Shown: piece after piece, positions 25,806 through 33,360 of the stretch
Position numbering within the stretch: position 1 is the stretch's first letter
Layout: every line of letters starts with the position of its first letter
Assembly: GCA_036379955.1 (NCBI GenBank)
Contig: DASVFR010000001.1
Location: 1 to 52,436 of the forward strand
DNA: 52,436 nt
Reading direction: 5' to 3'
Source of the DNA: VRUE01 sp036379955
GTDB taxonomy: Bacteria > Actinomycetota > Thermoleophilia > Solirubrobacterales > 70-9
Notes under the pieces: model-generated
The model's input: only the letters and a program-made list of their open reading frames with translations
What the model was told of the DNA's origin: nothing
The model's database searches: none
Made by a program: the position numbers and the translations under genes

Positions 25806-27224
25806 ATGCCTAAGGAAGTTCAGCCGCTCGACCCAGCCGAACTCGCCGAGATAGATGCCCAATACAGGCCGTTCCCTTCCTTTGAAGACTGGCCTAAGGA
25901 TTTGCCGGGGGCCGACGCATGGGAGCACAGTCGGAGCGAGTTCGAGGAGATCTCCAGAGGGTCTACGGACGCGGATCTAAAGGAGGCTCAAACCGTTGCT
26001 ATGCGCGCTGCGGCATTCGATACGGGGGCGATAGAGGGCCTCTACTCTACGGATCGAGGTTTGACGATGACCGTGGCTACCCAGGCAGCCGCATGGGAGC
26101 AGGAAGTGGCAAAGCAGGGCCCGGATGCTCGAGCTCTTTTCGAGGCCCAGCTTTCGGCCTTTGAGTTGGTCCTAGACCAAGTCACCGAGCGATTTCCGAA
26201 AATTACCCAAGTCTGGATCAGACGCCTTCATGACGAGATTACGGCTCCGCAGGAGACCTACAAAGTTCATACTCCGCTTGGAGTTCAGGAGCAGCCCCTG
26301 CCAAGGGGCGAGTACAAGGTGTATCCGAATCACGTTCTAACCGAGAGTGGCGATGTCCACGCCTACGCTCCAGTAGATCAGACTCAGGCTGAAATGCAAC
26401 GCTTGGTCGACGAAGTCGACACACCTGCTTTTCGAGATGCACATCCGGTCATCCAAGCGTCGTACGTCCACTACGTACTGGCGGCAATTCATCCTTTTGC
26501 GGACGGCAACGGGCGAGTGGCAAGGGCTGCCGCATCTGCGTATACGTATCGGGCCGCATCCATACCCTTGCTGGTACTCGTTGATCGGAGAGATGCCTAT
26601 CTGTCCGCATTGGCACGGGCTGATACCGGTAACGCAGTTGATTTCATCGATCTCATCGGAAGCGTGACAAGGGAAGCGATGGAGTTGGTGATGGACAGTC
26701 TGCTCACCGCTCGCGCTCCGCAGCCAGAGGAGCAAATCCGTAGGTTCTCTGATCTATATCGAGAGGAAGATAGCGACCTGCGACTGGACAAAGCTGCAGC
26801 GGAATTCTCGACTTGGCTGACGAGCGCAACGAAAAGGCAAGCCGATTCCCTCTCTCTTCCAGACACCGTGCGACTGGAGATCCGTGAGCTTAAGGGCGCG
26901 ATAGGGAATCCTCCCCATGGGTTTCGCCATTTCAGCGAGCCAGACAGATGGTTCATGTTGCTTAGATTTTCTTCCGCTCCTCCAGCCATGGCGGAGATAG
27001 ATCGAGTTATCACAATATTTCTCTCGAAGAGCAGCTCCGACTTGGGGTCATTGCGACTTCAGGTGCCTCAGACTCCAGCCGAGCATCTGGAGCTTGCTTT
27101 CAGAGATCTCTCCCCGCAGCTATCGAGTACTGCTCAACTGCGTGCGGACAACTTTTTGCGTCGAGTCATAGGAGAGGGTTTCGAAGCCTTGTACAAAGAG
27201 GCTGGGGCTGGACTTTCGGATTAA
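25806..27224 (+). CDS. Fic-family AMP-transferase, probably acquired
   Basis: 472 residues. The Fic core motif HPFADGNGRVAR starts at His229, with the catalytic His and phosphate-binding loop intact. An inhibitory-helix motif T-x3-E-G (Thr73 to Gly78, TGAIEG) lies N-terminal to the core, making this a class II self-inhibited Fic protein. The family usually transfers AMP to target proteins. The C-terminal 150 residues (after DLYREEDSDLRLDK) are a probable helical specificity or winged-helix region. Codon use is clearly richer in A/T than all neighbours (many AAA, TTT, ATA and TCT codons), indicating horizontal transfer. TACGAT lies 10 bases before the ATG. No partner antitoxin gene adjoins it. 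Confidence 0.9.
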   Translation: MPKEVQPLDPAELAEIDAQYRPFPSFEDWPKDLPGADAWEHSRSEFEEISRGSTDADLKEAQTVAMRAAAFDTGAIEGLYSTDRGLTMTVATQAAAWEQEVAKQGPDARALFEAQLSAFELVLDQVTERFPKITQVWIRRLHDEITAPQETYKVHTPLGVQEQPLPRGEYKVYPNHVLTESGDVHAYAPVDQTQAEMQRLVDEVDTPAFRDAHPVIQASYVHYVLAAIHPFADGNGRVARAAASAYTYRAASIPLLVLVDRRDAYLSALARADTGNAVDFIDLIGSVTREAMELVMDSLLTARAPQPEEQIRRFSDLYREEDSDLRLDKAAAEFSTWLTSATKRQADSLSLPDTVRLEIRELKGAIGNPPHGFRHFSEPDRWFMLLRFSSAPPAMAEIDRVITIFLSKSSSDLGSLRLQVPQTPAEHLELAFRDLSPQLSSTAQLRADNFLRRVIGEGFEALYKEAGAGLSD

Positions 27225-27236
27225 AGGTTCGGCAGA

Positions 27237-27554
27237 TTACCGTTGGTCTGGCTGGACCGGCAGATCCGAAACCAGCTCGGTCTTGCCCGCCCGCTGGAAC
27301 TGGAGGTCGATCGTCTCGTTCTTGCGATAGGTGCCGAAGAGGCCTAGGTACATCGCCAGCCAGCGGCCGGCGCCGACTTTCTCCTTGACGATCTCGCGGC
27401 TGAAGACGATCTCGCCGGCGGCGACGCGGTAGTCCTCGCCCTCCTTCTGCTCGACGCCGTTGATGAAGACGACGTAGGGCGCTTCGCCGCCCGGCGGCAG
27501 CTTCACCCGCCGTCCTGCGGCGTAGCTGCCCTTGGGGATCTCGGCCTCAGCCAT
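27237..27554 (-). CDS. Hypothetical protein, 105 residues
   Basis: Not recognised. MAEAEIPKGSYAAGRRVKLP begins a soluble, probably beta-rich protein with YVVFINGVEQKEGEDYRV, a pattern seen in small beta-sandwich proteins but not diagnostic. ATG 27554 overlaps the end of the upstream gene by 8 bases, so the two are co-translated and probably work together. The upstream 50 codons of the open frame (Arg/Cys-rich) are the shadow of that gene. It converges on fic with a 12-base gap. Confidence 0.65.
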   Translation of the reverse strand: MAEAEIPKGSYAAGRRVKLPPGGEAPYVVFINGVEQKEGEDYRVAAGEIVFSREIVKEKVGAGRWLAMYLGLFGTYRKNETIDLQFQRAGKTELVSDLPVQPDQR

Positions 27555-27897
27555 CGCGTTCCAGAGTCTCGCGCACGAGATCGAACGGCGTCTCGTGCCC
27601 GCTCGGATCGAGCTCCTCCCGCCGCATCGACCCCCGAAACGGCATGAACGTCCCGTCCCCCCGCACGTCGACCCCCGCCACCGTCTTCCGCAACCACCCC
27701 TTCCCACTCAACTGCAACCGAGCCCGCACCTGATCCTCCGGCCCAAAATCCCTCAACGTCGAAATCGACTCCGCCGGCCCCTCCGCCCGAATCCGCAGCG
27801 CCCGCTCCCGCATTGCCCCAATAGCCTCGTCAAGCTCATCGAAGCCGACGTGTTCGACATCCGCCCCGTCCCTAACCGTGAGCTTCCACGTGCTCAT
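27547..27897 (-). CDS. Hypothetical protein, 116 residues
   Basis: Not recognised. STWKLTVRDGADVEHVGFDE starts a small acidic alpha/beta protein; SISTLRDFGPEDQVRARLQL and GWLRKTVAGVDVRGDG follow. ATG 27897 is chosen because TACGCT lies 7 bases upstream (leaderless); 12 further codons are open upstream. It forms an overlapping pair with the 105-residue gene. No signal peptide, membrane segment or catalytic motif seen. Confidence 0.65.
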   Translation of the reverse strand: MSTWKLTVRDGADVEHVGFDELDEAIGAMRERALRIRAEGPAESISTLRDFGPEDQVRARLQLSGKGWLRKTVAGVDVRGDGTFMPFRGSMRREELDPSGHETPFDLVRETLERDG

Positions 27898-27904
27898 GGG
27901 GCGC

Positions 27905-27910
27905 AGCGTA
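27905..27910 (-). promoter_or_regulatory. -10 element TACGCT of the 116-residue gene
   Basis: Minus-strand TACGCT ends 7 bases before ATG 27897, immediately inside a long inverted repeat that begins at 27926. Confidence 0.45.
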
Positions 27911-27925
27911 CAAACGTCCCTGGAA

Positions 27926-28047
27926 GAGGGCATCGGGGGTGCCCCGCAGGGTGCGGCGTCCTGTTTTTCGCCCCTATGGCCCAGCGAGAGGGCGACGACT
28001 CCACAGCGAAAAACCCAGCATCCCGGAGGGGCACCCCCGATGCCCTC
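27926..28047. repeat. 122-bp nested inverted-repeat element
   Basis: Perfect 20-bp arms at 27926-27945 and 28028-28047 (outer end GAGGGCATCGG, inner end GGTGCCCC). Inside, TGTTTTTCGC and GCGAAAAACCC form a second imperfect palindrome. It fills the space between the unknown gene pair and the end of gltA, and no coding sequence is supported there. Confidence 0.85.
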
Positions 28048-28069
28048 AATCCGCGACGAGCTGGGAGCG

Positions 28070-29470
28070 CTACGCCCCTCGGCGCGGGCGCTTCGGCCGC
28101 CTAGCCGGCGGCCCCACGATCTTCTCCGGCCCGTCCCGATCCTCGATCGGCACGTACTCCCGCTCGCGCTCTCCCGTGTAGATCTGCCGCGGCCGCGCGA
28201 TCTTCTGCTCGGAGTCTTCGTGCATCTCCATCCACTGCGCGACCCACCCGGCCGTGCGCGGGATCGCGAAGATCACGGTGAACATCTCGGTCGGGATCGC
28301 CAGCGCCTCGTAGATGATCCCCGAGTAGAAGTCGACGTTCGGGTAGAGCTTGCGCGAGGTGAAGAACTCGTCGTCGAGCGCGCGCTTCTCCAGCTCGCGG
28401 GCGATCTCGATCAACGGGTTGTACTCGGTCGCCTCGAAGATCTCCTCCAGGTGCTGCTGGATGATCCGCGCCCGCGGGTCGTAGTTCTTGTAGACGCGGT
28501 GGCCGAAGCCCATCAGCTTCTCCTCGCGCGCCTTCACCTTCTCGAGGAAGTCCGGAACGTTGTCGACGGAGTCGATCCGCCGCAGCATCCGCAGCACAGC
28601 CTCGTTGGCGCCGCCGTGCAGCGGCCCGTAAAGCGCTGCCACGCCGGCTGCGACGGCCGAGTAGGGGTCGACGTCGGAGGAGCCGACGCCGCGCACGGCG
28701 CTGGTCGAACAGTTCTGTTCGTGGTCGGCGTGGAGGATGAAGAGCACGTCGAGCGCCTTCGAGAGGCTCTCCTTCGGCACGTGCCTCTGTTCGGTCTTCT
28801 TGAACATCATCGAGAGGAAGTTCTCGGCGAAGTTGAGGTCGTTTTCGGGGTAGACGTAGGGCAGCCCCATGTTGTGCCGGTAGGAGAAGGCGGCCAGCGT
28901 CGGCACCTTCGCGATCAGGCGGACCGCCGCCATGTAGCGCTCTTCGGGGTCGTCGATGTGCTTCGCGTCCGGGTAGAAGGTGGAGAGCGCGCCGACCCCG
29001 GCGAGCAGCATCCCCATCGGGTGAGCGTCGTAGCGGAAGCCCTCGAAGAACTGCTTGAGGTCCTCGTGGACGAAGGTGTGGTGAGTGATGTCGTAGGTCC
29101 AGCGGTCGAGCTGCGGCCCGGTCGGCAGCTCGCCGAAGATCAGCAGGTAGGCGACCTCGAGGAAGGTCGAACGCTCGCAGAGCTGCTCGATCGAGTAGCC
29201 GCGGTGTTCGAGGACGCCCGCCTCGCCGTCGATGAAGGTGATCGCCGAGCGGCAGGCGGCGGTGTTGGTGAAGGCCGGGTCGTAGGCGAGCATCCCGAAT
29301 TCGTCGGGGTCGACCTTGATCTGGCGCAGGTCCATCGCCCGCACGGTGCCGTCGACGATCGGCAGCTCGTACTGCTTGCCGGTGCGGTTGTCGGTGACGG
29401 TGAGGGTCTCGGAGCCAGCGGCGACCTCCCCGTCGGCGGCGGCGTCTCTGATCTGCTGCTCGGTGGCCAT
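28070..29470 (-). CDS. gltA: Citrate synthase
   Basis: 466 residues, hexameric-type bacterial citrate synthase condensing acetyl-CoA and oxaloacetate. Active-site blocks: HADHEQNCSTSAVRGVGSS, GPLHGGANEAV (His), MGFGHRVYKNYDPRA (His/Arg) and PNVDFYSG (catalytic Asp). The C-terminus carries a basic, Arg/Pro-rich extension (PPARRPKRPRRGA) beyond the usual end. ATG 29470 has GAGGAGGG 4 bases upstream, one of the few leadered starts here. With acn and kgd it puts three TCA-cycle steps within 20 kb, although each is its own transcription unit. Confidence 0.96.
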   Translation of the reverse strand: MATEQQIRDAAADGEVAAGSETLTVTDNRTGKQYELPIVDGTVRAMDLRQIKVDPDEFGMLAYDPAFTNTAACRSAITFIDGEAGVLEHRGYSIEQLCERSTFLEVAYLLIFGELPTGPQLDRWTYDITHHTFVHEDLKQFFEGFRYDAHPMGMLLAGVGALSTFYPDAKHIDDPEERYMAAVRLIAKVPTLAAFSYRHNMGLPYVYPENDLNFAENFLSMMFKKTEQRHVPKESLSKALDVLFILHADHEQNCSTSAVRGVGSSDVDPYSAVAAGVAALYGPLHGGANEAVLRMLRRIDSVDNVPDFLEKVKAREEKLMGFGHRVYKNYDPRARIIQQHLEEIFEATEYNPLIEIARELEKRALDDEFFTSRKLYPNVDFYSGIIYEALAIPTEMFTVIFAIPRTAGWVAQWMEMHEDSEQKIARPRQIYTGEREREYVPIEDRDGPEKIVGPPARRPKRPRRGA

Positions 29471-29555
29471 CAACCCTCCTCGTAGCCGTTTTCGCGGAGG
29501 ACCCAGTATCGCAGTTTGGGACCGCTCGCCTGTTGCGCTCCGGAGAACGCCGCCG

Positions 29556-30485
29556 CTACTCGGCGGCCGCCGGCAGCGGCTCGAAGCGGGTCATCGCGTG
29601 CAGCTCGGCGAAGCGCTCGTCGATCTCCTCGCGCGTCAGCGCGGCGACCCGCTCGGTCCCAAACGCTTCGACGTTGAAGGAGGCGAGCACGGTGCCGTAG
29701 CCCATCGCCCGCCGCAGCGACGCCTCGTCGAGCTCGCCGCCGTGGCTGTCGAGGTAGCCGAGGAAGCCGCCGGCGAAGCTGTCGCCGGCTCCGGTCGGGT
29801 CGCGCACGTCCTCGAGCGGATACCCCGGCAGGGCGAAGAAGCCGTCTTCGGTGAAGAGCGCCGCGCCGTACTCGCCCTGCTTGGCGACGACCGCGCGCGG
29901 CCCGGAGGCCATCACCGCCCGCGCCGCGCGGGCGAGGTTCGACTCGCCGGTCAGCTGTCGCACCTCGGCGTCGTTGACGATCACGCAGTCGACCTCGGCG
30001 ATCGCCGCCAGCAGCGACTCCTTCGCGGTGTCGATCCAGAGGTTCATCGAGTCGAGAGCCGTGAAGCGGGCCGCCGTGCACTGGGCGCGGACCTGGCGCT
30101 GCAGGTCGGGCTGGATGTTGGCGAGGAAGAGGGTGTCGGCCTCCTCCGCCGCGGCCGAGAGCTTCGGCTCGAAGTCGCCGAAGACGCCGAGCTGGGTGTC
30201 CTCGGTGTGAGCGACGTTGAGGTCGTACTCGTAGTGGCCGCGCCAGAAGAAGGACCGGCCACCGGGCACGCGCTCGACGTCGTCGACGAGAACGCCGCGA
30301 CCTTCCAGCACCTCGAACTGCTCGGCGCCGAAGTCCTCACCGACCGGGCCGACCGGACGCACCTGAGTGAAGAAGCTGGCGGCGAGCGAGAAGTGGACGG
30401 CGGCGCCGCCCAGCATGCGGTCGCGCTCGCCGAAGGGCGTCTTGACTGAGTCGAAAGCGATGGATCCGACAACGGTTAGGGACAC
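29556..30485 (-). CDS. PfkB/ribokinase-family carbohydrate or nucleoside kinase
   Basis: 309 residues. The PfkB signature DPTGAGDSFAGGFLGYL contains the catalytic Asp and anion hole; GSIAFDSV and MLGGAAVHFSLAAS form the N-terminal substrate region. Family members phosphorylate ribose, adenosine, fructose or similar; the substrate cannot be assigned. No ATG exists, so GTG 30485 (MSLTVVGS) is used, with TAACCT 10 bases upstream. The frame runs open to 31511, but that part is antisense to the oxidoreductase. It is divergent from the quinone oxidoreductase across a palindrome. Confidence 0.85.
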   Translation of the reverse strand: MSLTVVGSIAFDSVKTPFGERDRMLGGAAVHFSLAASFFTQVRPVGPVGEDFGAEQFEVLEGRGVLVDDVERVPGGRSFFWRGHYEYDLNVAHTEDTQLGVFGDFEPKLSAAAEEADTLFLANIQPDLQRQVRAQCTAARFTALDSMNLWIDTAKESLLAAIAEVDCVIVNDAEVRQLTGESNLARAARAVMASGPRAVVAKQGEYGAALFTEDGFFALPGYPLEDVRDPTGAGDSFAGGFLGYLDSHGGELDEASLRRAMGYGTVLASFNVEAFGTERVAALTREEIDERFAELHAMTRFEPLPAAAE

Positions 30486-30505
30486 GAGAGTCGGGAGGTT
30501 AGTAG

Positions 30506-30590
30506 CGCGCGGGTCCTGTCGTGGGTGGAGGGGGGCCTGCGGGCAGTCCACGGGCTGTCCTCGACCCCCCTCCCCCACGCCACCCGCGCG
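30506..30590. repeat. Imperfect GC-rich palindrome between divergent genes
   Basis: Outer perfect arms CGCGCGGGT (30506-30514) and ACCCGCGCG (30582-30590), inner arms GTGGGTGGAGGGGGG (30521-30535) and CCCCCCTCCCCCAC (30565-30578). It lies between the two divergent -10 elements, so it cannot be a terminator for either gene. Confidence 0.6.
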
Positions 30591-30606
30591 AGCTACGCCC
30601 GACGAA

Positions 30607-30612
30607 TAGTGT
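30607..30612 (+). promoter_or_regulatory. -10 element TAGTGT of the quinone oxidoreductase gene
   Basis: TAGTGT ends 8 bases before ATG 30621; leaderless arrangement. Confidence 0.5.
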
Positions 30613-30620
30613 CCCGGCCG

Positions 30621-31568
30621 ATGAAGGCGATTCGCATCGAGGAGTTCGGCGGCCCTGAGGTGCTGCGCTATGTGGAGGTCGACGATCCTGTGGCGGGTGA
30701 GGGGGAGGTCGTCGTCGAGGTTGCACGTAGCGGCATCAACTTCGCTGATACGCACGCGACTCGGAACGACTACCTGGCCGAGCAGACCCTGCCGCTGATC
30801 CCGGGGGCCGAGGTGTCGGGACGAACGCCCGACGGGCGGCGGGTTGCGGCGCTGCTGGGTAGCGGCGGGTACGGGGAAAGGGTCGCGGTGCCGGAGGCGC
30901 TCTTGATTCCGCTGCCGGATGGGGTCGATGACGATCGGGCTGCGGCGATGTTGCTGCAGGGGCTGACGGCGATGGCGCTGGTGCAGCGTTGCGCGCGGAT
31001 CGAGCCGGGGGAGACGCTGGTGGTCGAGGCAGCGGCGGGAGGCACCGGCAGCATGGCCGTGCAGCTCGGCAAGCGGGCCGGCGCCAAGGTGATCGGGCTC
31101 GCCTCCTCCGAGGAGAAGCGGGCGCTGGTCGAGAGGCTTGGGGCGGATGCGACGGTCGACTCGCGCGCCGAGAACCTGGGAGAAGCAATTCGAGAGGCAA
31201 ATGACGGTGGCCGGGTCGACGCGGTGCTGCATATGAGCGGCGGCGATGCGTTCGACGAAGAGCTGGGCGTTCTCGCCCCGTTGGGCCGCATGGTCGTCTT
31301 CGGGATCGCTTCGCGCGAGCAGCGCGATGTGTCCACCGCGGCGCTCTTGCGTGGGTCGAAGACCGTCGTCGGGTTCTGGCTCGTGCATCTGCTCGCCCGC
31401 CAGGATCTGGCCGTGCCGATGATCGGCGAGCTCGTGGGGGCCGTCGCCTCTGGTGACCTCGAGGTGACCGTCGGCGAGGTCTACCCGCTTTCGGAGGCGG
31501 CCCGCGCCCACGAAGACCTCGTCGCCCGTCGCACCACCGGCAAGCTGCTCCTGGACCCTGCCCGATGA
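30621..31568 (+). CDS. NADPH:quinone oxidoreductase-like MDR enzyme
   Basis: 315-residue zinc-free medium-chain dehydrogenase/reductase. The N-terminal GroES-like part (GINFADTHATRNDY, PGAEVSG) lacks the Cys/His zinc ligands. The Rossmann part has AAAGGTGSMAVQLGKRAGA, the QOR-type AxxGGxG motif binding NADPH. Likely substrates are quinones or enones. ATG 30621; the frame is open to 30525, but that part covers the promoter and palindrome. The stop overlaps the helicase start as ATGA, so the two are translationally coupled although functionally unrelated. Confidence 0.9.
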   Translation: MKAIRIEEFGGPEVLRYVEVDDPVAGEGEVVVEVARSGINFADTHATRNDYLAEQTLPLIPGAEVSGRTPDGRRVAALLGSGGYGERVAVPEALLIPLPDGVDDDRAAAMLLQGLTAMALVQRCARIEPGETLVVEAAAGGTGSMAVQLGKRAGAKVIGLASSEEKRALVERLGADATVDSRAENLGEAIREANDGGRVDAVLHMSGGDAFDEELGVLAPLGRMVVFGIASREQRDVSTAALLRGSKTVVGFWLVHLLARQDLAVPMIGELVGAVASGDLEVTVGEVYPLSEAARAHEDLVARRTTGKLLLDPAR

Positions 31569-32998
31569 CCGCCTTCCGCGACCTCGGCCTCTCGCCGCAG
31601 ATCCAGCAGGCCCTCGACGAGCTGGGATTCGAGGAGCCGACGCCGATCCAGGAGGAGGCGATCCCGGAGCTGCTCGGCGGCCACGACGTGATCGGCCAGG
31701 CCCAGACGGGGACCGGCAAGACCGCCGCCTTCGGGCTGCCGCTGCTGCAGTACCTCGACCCCGCGGTCGACGAGGTGCAGGCGATCGTCCTCACCCCGAC
31801 CCGGGAGCTCTGCATCCAGGTGACCCAGGCGCTGCGCGCCTACGCCGAGCACCTCGACGTCGAGATCGTCGCCGTCTTCGGCGGCGCTCCGATCAAATCG
31901 CAGCAGTCGCAGCTGCGCGCCGGCGCCCACGTCGTCGTCGCCACCGTCGGCCGCATGATGGACCTGATGAGCCGCCGCTCGCTGGTCTTGACCGCGGCGC
32001 GCTACGTCGTCCTCGACGAGGCCGACGAGATGCTCGACCTCGGCTTCATCGAGGACGTCGAGAAGATCCTGCGGATGTGCCCGAGCGGCCGCCAGACGGC
32101 GCTCTTCTCGGCGACGATGCCGCCGCCGATCAAGCGGCTCGCCGAGAGCTACATGTACGACCCGACGACGATCCGGATCACGCCGAAAACGCTGACCGTC
32201 GACGCGATCGCGCAGGCCTACGTCGAGGTCGCGGCCAACGAGAAGCCGGCAAAGCTGGTCGAGCTGCTGCGCGCCGAGGAGCCCGAGCAGGCGATCATCT
32301 TCTGCCGCACGAAGATCGGCGCCTCGCGGCTGGAGAAGACGCTGAAGGACCGCGGGCTCGACGTCAAGGCGCTGCACGGCGACATGAGCCAGGGCGCCCG
32401 TGACGGCGTGATGATCGCCTTCAAGGACCATCGGGTGCGGTTGCTGGTGGCGACCGACATCGCCGCCCGCGGGCTCGACATCGAGCACGTCACCCACGTG
32501 ATCAACTACGACGTGCCGGCCTCCTCGGAGGTCTACGTGCACCGGATCGGGCGCACCGGCCGGGTCGGCCGGACGGGGCGCGCGATCACCTTCGTCACCC
32601 CCGCCCAGCGCGACGAGATCGGCCGCATCGAGCGCGACGTGAAGACGACGATCGGCGAGTGGGAAACCCCCGAGGAGCGGCTCGAGCACGCGCCGCGGCC
32701 CCGGCGCCGCGAGAAGGAGAAGGAGTCCAAGCGTCCCCCGAAGCGAGACGGCAACGGAGCCGAGGCGGTCAAGCTCTTCGTCAACCGCGGCGAGCGCAGC
32801 GGGATCAGCGAGGAGGACCTGCGCTGGGCCCTGCGCGAGGGTGCTGTGCTCGCCGACGAGCAGGTCCGTGACGTCCACGTCCTGCACCGCTTCTCCTTCG
32901 TCCACGTCGCCCCCGACGTCGCCGAGCGCACCGTCGAGTACCTCAACGGGACGAAGCTCAAAGGCCGCGAGATCCGCCTCGAGATCGCGCGGAACTAG
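31565..32998 (+). CDS. deaD: DEAD-box RNA helicase with DbpA-type RNA-binding domain
   Basis: 477 residues. Q motif FxxLGLSPQIQQALDELGF...PTPIQ; motif I AQTGTGKT; Ia PTRELC; II DEAD; III SAT; V/VI ATDIAARGLD and HRIGRTGRVGRTG. A Lys/Arg linker (RRREKEKESKRPPKR) leads to a DbpA/CsdA RNA-binding domain (LFVNRGERSGISEEDLRWAL). Likely role is ribosome assembly or mRNA unwinding, often cold-responsive. ATGA overlap with the oxidoreductase. Its TAG stop shares a CTAG palindrome with the stop of the convergent response regulator. Confidence 0.94.
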   Translation: MTAFRDLGLSPQIQQALDELGFEEPTPIQEEAIPELLGGHDVIGQAQTGTGKTAAFGLPLLQYLDPAVDEVQAIVLTPTRELCIQVTQALRAYAEHLDVEIVAVFGGAPIKSQQSQLRAGAHVVVATVGRMMDLMSRRSLVLTAARYVVLDEADEMLDLGFIEDVEKILRMCPSGRQTALFSATMPPPIKRLAESYMYDPTTIRITPKTLTVDAIAQAYVEVAANEKPAKLVELLRAEEPEQAIIFCRTKIGASRLEKTLKDRGLDVKALHGDMSQGARDGVMIAFKDHRVRLLVATDIAARGLDIEHVTHVINYDVPASSEVYVHRIGRTGRVGRTGRAITFVTPAQRDEIGRIERDVKTTIGEWETPEERLEHAPRPRRREKEKESKRPPKRDGNGAEAVKLFVNRGERSGISEEDLRWALREGAVLADEQVRDVHVLHRFSFVHVAPDVAERTVEYLNGTKLKGREIRLEIARN

Positions 32999-33360
32999 CT
33001 CGCCGTCAATTCCTCGATCCGGGCGAAGAGGGCGTCGAAGTCGATTGGCTTGGTGATGTAGCCGCTGACCTCGATGTCGGAGGCGGCGCCAGCGTCCATC
33101 TGGTCTTGGTGGGCGCTGACGATCAGGATCGGGGTCTCGAGGCCATGGGTGCGCAGCTCGCGCAGGGCGTCGATGCCGGATTTGCGCGGCATCATCGCGT
33201 CGAGCAGGAGGATGTCGGGCGGCGGGTCCGCCGCCGCCATCGCCTCCAGCACCTCGACGCCATCGGCCGCGCTCAGCACCTCGTAGCCCTCCATCTCCAG
33301 CCGCGTGCGCATCAAAAGCAGGATCGTCTCCGAGTCGTCGGCGATCAGGACGCGGGTCAT
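32995..33360 (-). CDS. Single-domain CheY-like response regulator
   Basis: 121 residues, receiver domain only. Acidic pair in IADDSE, phospho-acceptor Asp in ILLLDAMMP, Ser/Thr in LIVSAH and Lys in YITKP. There is no output domain, so it acts by protein contact or as a phosphorelay intermediate. Its ATG overlaps the stop of the histidine kinase by 4 bases, so the pair is a coupled two-component system. It overlaps the helicase end by 4 bases in convergent orientation. Confidence 0.93.
   Translation of the reverse strand: MTRVLIADDSETILLLMRTRLEMEGYEVLSAADGVEVLEAMAAADPPPDILLLDAMMPRKSGIDALRELRTHGLETPILIVSAHQDQMDAGAASDIEVSGYITKPIDFDALFARIEELTAS

Noticed and set aside
28070..28160. Arg/Pro-rich citrate synthase tail as a frameshift artefact
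   Set aside because: The frame is continuous with normal codon choice to the stop; a basic C-terminal extension is plausible.
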